Shown in pieces: positions 1 to 5,581 of a DNA stretch of 6,197 nt (positions are counted from its first letter, which is position 1; the number at the start of each line of letters is the position of its first letter). Origin of the DNA: Acidobacteriota bacterium (GTDB lineage Bacteria; Planctomycetota; Phycisphaerae; WQYP01; JAJZKJ01); NCBI GenBank assembly GCA_021804195.1, contig JAJZKJ010000140.1, positions 1 through 6,197 on the forward strand, written 5' to 3'. A program made the position numbers and the translations under genes. The notes under the pieces are model-generated. The model had not been told where the DNA came from and made no database searches. It saw nothing but the letters and a program-made list of their open reading frames with translations.

Positions 1-1
1 G

Positions 2-508
2 CACGAGCGCGAACGGCGGGCGGGCACGGAAAACCTGGCCGGCATTGCCGGCATGGGCGCGGCCGCGCGGCTGGCCCTGCGCGATCTGGAAGCCGAAGCG
101 CGGCGGCAAAGCCGGATGCGCGACGCACTGGAAGCCGCGGTGAAGCAAAGCATTCCCGAGGCGGAAGCGCTGGGCGCGGAAGCGCCGCGCGTGCCCAATA
201 CCAGCTGCCTGCATATTCCCGGCATCGCCGGCGAAGCGCTGGTGATCGCGCTGGATTTGCGGGGCTATTGCATTTCCACCGGCGCGGCCTGTTCCTCGGG
301 CGCGGTTGAGCCGTCGCATGTGCTCACCGCCATGGGACTGGAAGACGCCGAGGCCCGCGCCTGCGTGCGCATCAGCCTGGGGAAGCTCAACCAGGAAGCC
401 GAAGCCGAGGCTTTTTGCCGGATTTTACCGGCGGAGATCGCGCGGCTGCTGGAGCTGTCACCCGCGCGCCACGCTAAAATAAAAAGCGGCACGGTTCACG
501 TCGCATAG
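2..508 (+). CDS. Cysteine desulfurase (IscS/NifS family), C-terminal part
   Basis: This is a PLP-dependent enzyme that removes sulfur from L-cysteine, giving alanine and an enzyme-bound persulfide for Fe-S clusters and tRNA thiolation. The frame is open from base 2, so the 5' part, including the PLP lysine, lies outside the window; the ATG at 53 is internal. The first visible residues, HERERRAGTENLAGI, match the family's conserved GGxxERxxRxGTxN segment. The active-site loop reads STGAACSSGAVEPSHVL, with the catalytic Cys codon at 290-292; its length and the EPSHVL sequence fit the group I (IscS/NifS) type. Downstream, VRISLGKLNQEAEAE matches the IscS VRFSLG segment, whose Arg binds the substrate carboxylate. 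The gene stops with TAG at 506-508, 53 bases before mnmA on the same strand. Together they resemble the Bacillus yrvO-trmU arrangement, where a dedicated desulfurase feeds MnmA. The family call is firm; whether the gene is iscS, nifS or a dedicated paralogue cannot be decided here. Confidence 0.93.
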   Translation, partial: HERERRAGTENLAGIAGMGAAARLALRDLEAEARRQSRMRDALEAAVKQSIPEAEALGAEAPRVPNTSCLHIPGIAGEALVIALDLRGYCISTGAACSSGAVEPSHVLTAMGLEDAEARACVRISLGKLNQEAEAEAFCRILPAEIARLLELSPARHAKIKSGTVHVA

Positions 509-543
509 CGGAAATCCGCCCGGAATCTTTCATTCCTTTTTTT
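508..543 (+). terminator. Weak hairpin plus T-run between desulfurase and mnmA
   Basis: Two small hairpins follow one another. GCGG-AAAT-CCGC (508-519) overlaps the stop codon of the desulfurase gene. GGAAT-CTTTC-ATTCC (522-536) is followed directly by seven T (537-543). The shape is that of an intrinsic terminator, but the second stem has only five pairs. It lies 18 bases before the mnmA start, which leaves little room for a separate mnmA promoter. Partial termination or attenuation with read-through into mnmA is therefore more likely than a full stop. Confidence 0.35.
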
Positions 544-561
544 CATTCAAGAAGCATTTTT

Positions 562-1701
562 ATGGCCGCCGATTCAGCCAACGCGTCCGAACGCATCGTA
601 GTCGCCCTGTCGGGCGGCGTGGACAGCTCGACCGCCGCGGCGATGCTGCATGCCGAGGGTCACGCATTGGTGGGCTTTACCATGCAGCTCTGGAATCAGC
701 GGCGCCTGGCCGGCCATCCCGGCATGCCGGCGACCGCGTCCGGCCGCTGCTGCTCGCTGGACGACGTGCACGATGCCCGCCGCGTGGCCGAGGGCCTGGG
801 CATTCCCTACTACGTGGTCAACTATGAAGACCGCTTTGAGCGCGACGTGGTGGCGCCCTTCGTGGCCGAATACCTGGCCGGCCGCACCCCGATTCCCTGC
901 AGCCATTGCAACACGGCGGTGAAATTCGATGAAATGGCCCGCACCGCCCGCCAGATCGGCGCCGGCAAGATCGCGACCGGCCATTACGCCCGCGTGCGCC
1001 ACAATGCGGAAACGGACACATACGAACTGCTGCGGGCGGTGGATCGCGATAAGGATCAGACATTCTTTCTCTGGGGTCTGACCCAGGAACAGCTGAGCCG
1101 GGCCCTGTTTCCGCTGGGCGAACTGCATAAGGCGCAGGTGCGCGCCCTGGCCGAACGATTTCAACTGCCGGTGGCGAACAAGCCGGAAAGCTATGAGATC
1201 TGTTTTGTGCCGGGCAAAAACTACCAGGATTTCGTGGCGGCTTATCTGAGTGAACGGCCCGCGCTGGCCGCGCAACTCGCGGCGCCGGAGCCGGGCGAGG
1301 TGGTGACCCGCGAGGGACAGGTGCTGGCCCGGCATCACGGCGTGCATGGCTTTACCGTCGGGCAGAGAAAAGGCCTGGGCGTGGCCACGGGCGAGCCTCT
1401 GTATGTGATCGAGCTGCGTCCGGGACAGAAGCAGGTGGTGGTGGGCGACGAAGCCGGCCTGCTGAGCCAGGAGCTGACGGCCGACAAGGTTAACTGGATC
1501 GCGGGCCAGCCGCCCGCCGGGCCGCTGCGCGTGGAGGCCCGCATCCGGAATCGCCATGTGCCCGCGCCCGCCTGGGCGGAAGCCCTGCCGGACCATCGCA
1601 TGCGAGTGCGCTTTGATGAAGCGCAACGGGCGATTACGCCGGGCCAGGCGGTGGTTTTATATCAGGATGAACGGGTGCTGGGCGGCGGCTGGATCGAATG
1701 A
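562..1701 (+). CDS. mnmA: tRNA-specific 2-thiouridylase MnmA (TrmU)
   Basis: MnmA adenylates and then thiolates U34 in the anticodon wobble position of tRNA Lys, Glu and Gln in the cytoplasm. The 379-residue product has the family's usual length. The N-terminal PP-loop ATP site is SGGVDSS (residues 17-23). Cys116 in PCSHCNTAVKF and Cys214 in KPESYEICFVPG match E. coli Cys102 and Cys199, the catalytic pair. GHYAR (140-144), KDQTFFLW (164-171) and GQRKGLGVATGEPLYV (267-282) are further family signatures, and residues from about 285 form the C-terminal beta-barrel. Cys113 makes a CxxC where E. coli has Asp, and Cys63-Cys64 are an extra pair. The ATG at 562 is the first in frame, with a weak purine-rich AAGAAG (549-554) seven bases upstream. 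The preceding gene on the same strand encodes a likely sulfur donor. Residues 316-350 are encoded by a segment repeated exactly at the window end. Confidence 0.97.
   Translation: MAADSANASERIVVALSGGVDSSTAAAMLHAEGHALVGFTMQLWNQRRLAGHPGMPATASGRCCSLDDVHDARRVAEGLGIPYYVVNYEDRFERDVVAPFVAEYLAGRTPIPCSHCNTAVKFDEMARTARQIGAGKIATGHYARVRHNAETDTYELLRAVDRDKDQTFFLWGLTQEQLSRALFPLGELHKAQVRALAERFQLPVANKPESYEICFVPGKNYQDFVAAYLSERPALAAQLAAPEPGEVVTREGQVLARHHGVHGFTVGQRKGLGVATGEPLYVIELRPGQKQVVVGDEAGLLSQELTADKVNWIAGQPPAGPLRVEARIRNRHVPAPAWAEALPDHRMRVRFDEAQRAITPGQAVVLYQDERVLGGGWIE
1506..1612 (+). repeat. 107-bp direct repeat, copy 1 (inside mnmA)
   Basis: These bases are identical, without mismatch, to 6091-6197. The first shared base is the C at 1506; the base before it differs (G here, A at 6090). 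The segment encodes MnmA residues 316-350 in the C-terminal domain. This copy is evidently the original, because MnmA reads through it intact to its normal end. Confidence 0.97.
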
Positions 1702-1714
1702 ATGCGTATATATG

Positions 1715-1740
1715 GCGCGGATGGCGGGACCGCTTTTTTT
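1715..1740 (+). terminator. Probable intrinsic terminator of mnmA
   Basis: Starting 13 bases after the mnmA stop (TGA, 1699-1701) is a GC-rich segment that can fold with GCGG (1717-1720) against CCGC (1730-1733). An alternative stem is GCG (1724-1726) against CGC (1731-1733) with a GGAC loop. Seven T (1734-1740) follow directly. Position and T-run fit rho-independent termination of the plus-strand unit. The stem is short, and no T-run serves the convergent minus-strand gene on its own strand. Confidence 0.5.
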
Positions 1741-1758
1741 ACTTCGCCAGTGCGCCGT

Positions 1759-2274
1759 TCAGATAAACATTTCTTCGTCCTGCCGGGTGCTGGCGGGAGG
1801 AGAAGAACGGCGGCGCACAAAAAAGTCCAGTCCGGCGCGGAAGCCGTTGACCAAAGCCCCAAAATCCTTAATGGGCCGCAGCAATAAATTCTGCAGGGAA
1901 TCGAGGGTCTGCTCGACCCGGGTCATGACATCGCCAACCATGTCATCCAGCCGGATGACCTGCAGTTTCACGCGATCGGCGATATCAGCCAGCAGATCAT
2001 CGGCGCGCTCGGCTTGCTTGCGGGCCAACTGGCTGAAGACGGTGAGATGCTCACCGATCTGCCGCACCCGGGCGCGGGTTTCGCTGAGGGTGGCCTGGGC
2101 CTCGCCCAGGAGCGGCGGCAGCCGGGTTTCGAGAACGCTTAAAAGACCGTCGGCGCGCTGGCTGAGCTGGAAAAAGCGGCGCGCCATGACGGCCAGCAGG
2201 ATCACCGCGGCCAGAGCGGCCAGACCGGTGATGACTACAAAGACCGTCAGGATCGTTAACAGATCGTGGTTCAT
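1759..2274 (-). CDS. Membrane-anchored coiled-coil protein, DUF948 (YtxG)-like
   Basis: The 171-residue product has one N-terminal membrane helix (about residues 6-31, from LLTILTVFVVITG to the stretch before RRFF). A long helical, charged segment follows (about 36-135) with heptad-like spacing of Leu, Val and Ile. Then come a conserved-looking amphipathic stretch, LLRPIKDFGALVNGFRAG, an RRR cluster and an acidic tail ending QDEEMFI. This matches the layout of DUF948/YtxG-like proteins, which are membrane-tethered with no known enzymatic activity. The neighbour is decisive context: a YtxH-family gene lies 81 bases upstream on the same strand, as ytxG and ytxH are adjacent in Bacillus. Start ATG is at 2274-2272; the only ribosome-site candidate is GAGG about ten bases upstream, so initiation may be weak or coupled. 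I infer a structural or envelope role; none is shown by the sequence. It converges on mnmA with 57 bases between stop codons. Confidence 0.72.
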   Translation of the reverse strand: MNHDLLTILTVFVVITGLAALAAVILLAVMARRFFQLSQRADGLLSVLETRLPPLLGEAQATLSETRARVRQIGEHLTVFSQLARKQAERADDLLADIADRVKLQVIRLDDMVGDVMTRVEQTLDSLQNLLLRPIKDFGALVNGFRAGLDFFVRRRSSPPASTRQDEEMFI

Positions 2275-2294
2275 TTAGGTTACGCCTCGGGCGC

Positions 2295-2335
2295 GGCTGA
2301 CTTCAGATTACTCCAAAATGACGGAGCCGTCAGCC
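2295..2335 (-). other. Mutually exclusive hairpins between the YtxH and DUF948 genes
   Basis: The 81-base gap contains the dyad TGACGG-AG-CCGTCA (2319-2332). It also contains a longer-range pair, GGCTGAC (2295-2301) with GTCAGCC (2329-2335). Both use the same right arm, so only one can form at a time. Neither is followed by a T-run on the minus strand, so this is not an ordinary terminator. It could tune expression of the downstream gene or mark an mRNA processing site; no function is shown. Confidence 0.3.
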
Positions 2336-2355
2336 GTCCGCAAGGCGGCGCAGCC

Positions 2356-2646
2356 TTAGCTGCCGGTTTCCGGGGTAGAGCTTTCCCGAAAGGCCTGGCG
2401 GCCGGCATCCACGGCGGCCTGGAACTGATCCACCTGACGGCTGACGACCTGGCGGCCGCGATCCGCCATCTGGGTGACCGACTGGCGCAGCTCGCCGCTT
2501 TTGCGGGTCACCGCGTTGCGGCTGTCTTCCGCTTTTTTGCCCAGCATTTCGCGAGTCTCATCCCCGGAACGCGGAGCGTAGAGCACCCCGATCGCGGCAC
2601 CCAGACCCACTCCCGTTAAAAACCATAATGCGCGTGAACTGGCCAT
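2356..2646 (-). CDS. YtxH domain-containing small membrane protein
   Basis: The 96-residue product shows the compact YtxH pattern. A hydrophobic N-terminal helix (about residues 6-24) with small-residue spacing, FLTGVGLGAAIGVLYAP, runs directly into RSGDETREML (26-35). This corresponds to the family signature of glycine-rich helix, then APxSGxETR. The rest (36-96) is a polar, charged helical segment rich in Gln, Arg and Ser. YtxH proteins are small membrane-associated proteins often linked to general stress regulons in Bacillus; their molecular role is unknown. The start ATG at 2646-2644 is well supported: minus-strand AGGAG (2660-2656) lies nine bases upstream. A good promoter sits at 2741-2713. 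The DUF948-like gene follows 81 bases downstream, so the two are probably cotranscribed. Confidence 0.87.
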   Translation of the reverse strand: MASSRALWFLTGVGLGAAIGVLYAPRSGDETREMLGKKAEDSRNAVTRKSGELRQSVTQMADRGRQVVSRQVDQFQAAVDAGRQAFRESSTPETGS

Positions 2647-2655
2647 GATTGTCGT

Positions 2656-2660
2656 CTCCT
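2656..2660 (-). promoter_or_regulatory. Ribosome binding site of the YtxH gene
   Basis: Read on the minus strand, AGGAG (within AAAGGAGA, 2662-2655) stands nine bases before the ATG at 2646. It fixes the start codon of the YtxH-family gene. Confidence 0.75.
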
Positions 2661-2690
2661 TTGCAAATTGCCGGTTTGGAGCGGCTGAAG

Positions 2691-2741
2691 GGAAGAACTT
2701 CCTCTTCTGCCTATTCTAAGCCTGATGCCGCCGCATGGCAA
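2691..2741 (-). promoter_or_regulatory. Sigma-70-type promoter of the YtxH-DUF948 unit
   Basis: On the minus strand there is TTGCCA (2741-2736; 5 of 6 to TTGACA), a spacer of exactly 17 bases, and TAGAAT (2718-2713; 5 of 6 to TATAAT). Transcription would start near 2706, giving a leader of about 60 bases before the ATG at 2646. Just after the predicted start is a short dyad, GGAAG-AA-CTTCC (2691-2702), in a position where a repressor site or leader hairpin could lie. The promoter match is good by sequence alone; the dyad's role is speculation. Confidence 0.6.
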
Positions 2742-2799
2742 AACGCGGCCAGCTAAAGAAGCGATGATCCGCGAGCCATAGATTTTGCATGGGCGGTTT

Positions 2800-4494
2800 T
2801 CAGTGAAAAGCCGCTTTGCCGCGGCGCTGGCGATGAAAGGTGATGGCGAAGCGATGCGCCTCGTCGCGCACCTGCTGGATCAGGTGCAACACCGGGGAGT
2901 GCCGGTCGAGAATCACGGGAGCATCTTCGCGGCCGGGGAGATAGAGAATTTCCTCGCGTTTGGCCAGACTGGCGATGGGCAGCATGGAAAGTCCAAGCTG
3001 TTCCAGCCCCCGCTGGGCGGCGTGGAGCTGGCCGATGCCGCCATCAATCAAGACCAGATCGGGAAGCGGCGCGCCCTCGCGTAAACGGCGGCGATAGCGG
3101 CGGGTAACAACCTCTTCCATGGCCCGGAAATCATCAATGCCCGCGACCTCGCGGATGATGAATTTGCGGTAGCCGGATTTCTTCATCCTGCCTTTTTCCC
3201 AGACCACCATGGCGGCCACCGTCTCGGCGCCCTGGAAGTGGGAAATATCAAAGCACTCGATGCGTTCCGGAAGACCGGGCAGGGCCAGAGCGTCGCGCAG
3301 ACCCTGCTGGACCAGACGCGCCGCCGGGGCGGCGAGACGGAAACGATGCTGAAACGAATGGCGGGCGTTCCGGGCGGCCCACTCGACCAGCCCGCGCTTG
3401 GGGCCGCGGCGGGGCAGAAGCAGTTCGACGGAATGGCCGGACTGCTCCCGCAGCAGGGCTTGCAGCTCTTCGCGGCCCGCGAAATCGGCCGGCAGCAGAA
3501 TCGCCGCCGGCACATAGTTCTGGCCGACGTAGAGCTGGCCCAAAGCCGCCGTCACCAGCGGATCGAGAGGAGAAGTTCCGGCCGCATCCTCAGAGCCGGA
3601 GGCAGGAGATGGAAGATCTTCGGGGACGGGCGGATCGGGCAGCTCTTCCCAGAAATATTCGCGCCGGTCCACGGCGCGGCCGCCGCGCAGATGAAACAGG
3701 TTCAGCGCCGCGCGGTCCTGCTCGCGATAAAAGCCGATCACGTCGGTATCGGCGCCTTCGGCGCTGGCCAGCTTTTGCTTTTGCTCGAGATCTTCGACCA
3801 CCTGCGCCAGATCGCGCAGCATGGCGGCTTGCTCGAATTGCTCGGCGGCGGCGGCATCGTCGCGCCGGCGCCGCAACTGGCGCAACAGTTCCTGGCGCCG
3901 GCCGCCGAGGAACAGCCGCACATCTTCCACCGCCCGCTGATATTGCGCATCGGTGGTCAGGCCGGGCACGCAGGGGCCCTGGCAGCGCTGGATGTGGAAC
4001 TCAAGACAGGGCCGGGGGTGGGGGCGAGTCAGGTCCACCCGGCAGGAGGGCACGCGAAAATGCTTATGGATCAGATGCAGCGTGCGCCAGGCCAGGCCGG
4101 CGGGAAAATAGGGGCCAAAATATTCGGCTCCGTTTTTTTGCAGCCGGCGGGTGACGTAAACGCGGGGATATTTTTCACGGGTCAGGGTGATATAGGGATA
4201 GGTCTTGTCGTCACGCAGCAGAATATTGAAGCGCGGCTGATGCTGCTTGATGAGATTGTTTTCGAGCGCCCAGGCTTCCGGTTCGTTGGCCACCAGAATG
4301 GTTTCCAGCCGCGCGGCTTCGCGCACCAGCGAGCCCGTACGGGCTTCTTCCAGACGGCCTTCGAGAAAATAGCTGCGCACCCGCGCCTTCAGATTGCGCG
4401 CCTTGCCTACGTACAAGGCCCGGTCTTCAGCGTCACGGAAAATGTAAACCCCGGGGGATTCGGGGAGTTGCCGGACTTGTTCCTGCCAATCCAT
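2800..4494 (-). CDS. uvrC: Excinuclease ABC subunit C (UvrC), lacking the C-terminal HhH domain
   Basis: UvrC makes both incisions around a DNA lesion after UvrA-UvrB loading. The N-terminal GIY-YIG nuclease domain begins GVY (15-17), then YVGKARNLKARVRSYF (28-43), with the metal-binding Glu78 in ALENNLIK. Four cysteines, 151, 163, 171 and 175, lie in the motif reported to hold an Fe-S cluster in UvrC. A UVR segment (about 203-238) should bind UvrB. The RNase H-like half carries the catalytic set Asp416 (ECFDISH), Asp484 (VLIDGGIGQL) and His547 (RDEAHRFAITFHR). The 564-residue protein ends at GKAAFH, where relatives of about 600 residues continue into two helix-hairpin-helix motifs; none is found in any frame just downstream. 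A Pro/Glu/Ser-rich linker (about 284-312) looks like a local insertion. The ATG at 4494 immediately precedes the conserved domain; no clear ribosome site is seen. Confidence 0.96.
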   Translation of the reverse strand: MDWQEQVRQLPESPGVYIFRDAEDRALYVGKARNLKARVRSYFLEGRLEEARTGSLVREAARLETILVANEPEAWALENNLIKQHQPRFNILLRDDKTYPYITLTREKYPRVYVTRRLQKNGAEYFGPYFPAGLAWRTLHLIHKHFRVPSCRVDLTRPHPRPCLEFHIQRCQGPCVPGLTTDAQYQRAVEDVRLFLGGRRQELLRQLRRRRDDAAAAEQFEQAAMLRDLAQVVEDLEQKQKLASAEGADTDVIGFYREQDRAALNLFHLRGGRAVDRREYFWEELPDPPVPEDLPSPASGSEDAAGTSPLDPLVTAALGQLYVGQNYVPAAILLPADFAGREELQALLREQSGHSVELLLPRRGPKRGLVEWAARNARHSFQHRFRLAAPAARLVQQGLRDALALPGLPERIECFDISHFQGAETVAAMVVWEKGRMKKSGYRKFIIREVAGIDDFRAMEEVVTRRYRRRLREGAPLPDLVLIDGGIGQLHAAQRGLEQLGLSMLPIASLAKREEILYLPGREDAPVILDRHSPVLHLIQQVRDEAHRFAITFHRQRRGKAAFH

Positions 4495-4610
4495 TAATAA
4501 TCACGCTCAGGAATAAGCATCGCATAGCGGCGTTCAGCATCGTTCAACGGCGGGGACAGTTGTTTCTTTCGTCCGGCCCGGGTGGTGGAATTCATGGCAA
4601 AACCACGAAA

Positions 4611-4619
4611 TTTATACCA
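4611..4619 (-). promoter_or_regulatory. Candidate extended -10 promoter for uvrC
   Basis: Read on the minus strand, TGGTATAAA (4619-4611) is an extended -10 element (TGnTATAAA). Elements with TG ahead of the hexamer can work with a poor -35, and no good -35 is visible upstream. Transcription would start near 4604, leaving a leader of about 110 bases before the uvrC ATG at 4494. Confidence 0.4.
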
Positions 4620-4796
4620 GCCCGACTGAGACTCCATGATTCATAATTTATTAAAGCATTTTGTGGATTTTTATTCACATATTGCTGATAAATATAGACT
4701 TTTATATTTGTAATTTATTGCATCTTTCGCCTTTCCAGCAATGGCCAACCGCGTGCAGGAATGATGATTTCAGACTACATGGCCGTGGAACCCAAC

Positions 4797-4803
4797 AGGA
4801 GGG
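4797..4803 (+). promoter_or_regulatory. Ribosome binding site deciding the lipoprotein start
   Basis: AGGAGGG is a strong Shine-Dalgarno sequence. From its AGGAGG core it is six bases to the ATG at 4809 and only three to the ATG at 4806. It therefore selects 4809, and argues against the in-frame ATGs at 4761 and 4779, which have no correctly spaced site. Confidence 0.8.
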
Positions 4804-4808
4804 TGATG

Positions 4809-5510
4809 ATGAAAACCAAAATAATTCTGAGTGCCCTGGGCGGCATTTCGCTGGCGCTGGCCGGTGGCTGCACCACGAAAGGCTACGTGCGCAAGCAAAC
4901 CGAGCCGCTGGTGAATCATATCAACCGCCTGGACCGGGAAACGGCCAAGAATATGGCGGATCTGAAGCGCGTAAACCGCACCACCACGGCGGGCGTACAA
5001 CAGGCCAATGCCAATTCGCAAACGGCGCTGCAGCAGGCGCAGTCGGCGCAAAGCCAGGCCCAGCGGGTTTCACGGCAACTGGACCAAACCGGGCAGCAGA
5101 TTCATTCGCTGGCTTCCACGCTGGCCAACCTCAATCAATACACGGTCAGCAAACGGCAGGTGGTGCACTTTGGGTTTAACAAATGGAATCTGACCGCTGA
5201 TGCACGGGCAAAACTGGACCGGGTGGTCGGCCTGATGCAGCAAAACCCGCACACCATCACCACGCTGAAAGGCTATACCGACTGGACCGGCCCCGCCGCA
5301 TACAATTTAAGGCTCAGCCAATGGCGCGCGGATTCGGTGGTGCGTTATCTCGAAAGCCACGGCATCGGCGCGTACCGTATTTTCATGATCGGCCTGGGCA
5401 AGCATCAGTATGTGGCCAGCAACCGCACCCTGGCCGGGCGCGAGGCCAACCGCCGGGTGCAGGTCACGGTGCTGACGAATAGCCTGGGCCGTACGGCGCA
5501 GCCGCAATAA
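4809..5510 (+). CDS. OmpA/Pal-like outer-membrane lipoprotein with coiled-coil stalk
   Basis: The 233-residue product should tether the outer membrane to peptidoglycan. It begins with a lipoprotein signal peptide: MKTK, a hydrophobic stretch (residues 5-18) and a lipobox AGGC with Cys21 as the lipidation site (Ala rather than Leu at -3, slightly atypical). Thr22 after the Cys does not signal inner-membrane retention. Residues 25-112 form a polar helical stalk rich in Gln, Ala and Asn. The OmpA C-terminal domain (about 117-225) has HFGFNKWNLTADA, then GYTDWTGPAAYNLRLSQWRA. Asp158 and Arg173 are 15 residues apart, as are the pair that binds meso-diaminopimelate in OmpA proteins. GREANRRVQV (210-219) ends the domain. 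The start at 4809 is set by AGGAGGG; an in-frame ATG at 4761 would place charged residues before the signal peptide. A secreted TPR protein gene follows 71 bases downstream. Family is secure; it is not clearly Pal itself. Confidence 0.92.
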   Translation: MKTKIILSALGGISLALAGGCTTKGYVRKQTEPLVNHINRLDRETAKNMADLKRVNRTTTAGVQQANANSQTALQQAQSAQSQAQRVSRQLDQTGQQIHSLASTLANLNQYTVSKRQVVHFGFNKWNLTADARAKLDRVVGLMQQNPHTITTLKGYTDWTGPAAYNLRLSQWRADSVVRYLESHGIGAYRIFMIGLGKHQYVASNRTLAGREANRRVQVTVLTNSLGRTAQPQ

Positions 5511-5530
5511 AGGCGGCACAGCCTTTTATT
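5509..5530 (+). terminator. Possible weak terminator after the lipoprotein gene
   Basis: AAAGGC (5509-5514) and GCCTTT (5521-5526) form a six-pair stem with loop GGCACA, overlapping the TAA stop. It is followed by T-rich sequence ending TATT. The stem has only three GC pairs and the T-run is short, so partial termination between the lipoprotein and TPR genes is the most that can be claimed. Confidence 0.35.
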
Positions 5531-5581
5531 GTTTCGCCATTCCAGCGTTCGGCCCCGATGGAGCATTACACTGGAGCCATG

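Larger units (their letters stand above)
4495..4808. other. Gene-free divergent region with an AT-rich core
   Basis: This region separates uvrC (minus) from the lipoprotein gene (plus). The core, roughly 4636-4725, is very rich in A and T compared with everything around it and must contain divergent promoter elements. On the plus strand, TGATAAATA (4686-4694), an extended -10-like sequence, and TTATAT further on are -10 candidates; none has a good -35 at the correct distance. The longest open frame here (from 4661) starts with no ribosome site and runs out of frame through the lipoprotein gene, so it is not taken as coding. I see no RNA gene or mobile element. Confidence 0.6.

Noticed and set aside
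574..1626. Long minus-strand open frame (350 residues) opposite mnmA
   Set aside because: It is fully antisense to a strongly recognisable mnmA, its product shows no family signature, and long antisense frames are common in GC-rich genes.
1556..2278. Plus-strand open frame spanning the end of mnmA and the DUF948-like gene
   Set aside because: The product is Arg/Ser-rich and shifted in frame; it crosses the mnmA terminator and is antisense to a credible membrane protein.
2700..2800. A frameshift hiding the UvrC HhH domain
   Set aside because: All three minus-strand frames downstream of the stop were read; none gives a helix-hairpin-helix-like sequence, and a promoter for the YtxH gene occupies part of the space.
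2793..2814. Inverted repeat around the uvrC stop codon (GCGGTTTTCA against TGAAAAGCCGC with a bulge) as a terminator
   Set aside because: It lies inside the coding end and is not followed by a T-run on the minus strand, so it does not look like an intrinsic terminator for uvrC.
3238..4497. Long plus-strand open frame (419 residues) opposite uvrC
   Set aside because: uvrC on the minus strand carries all expected catalytic motifs over the same bases; the antisense product is low-complexity and unrecognised.
4741..4764. Seven-codon leader frame (MANRVQE) before the lipoprotein gene, whose stop overlaps the ATG at 4761
   Set aside because: It has no ribosome site, the overlapping ATG is not the chosen start, and the strong AGGAGGG further on makes a coupled leader unnecessary.
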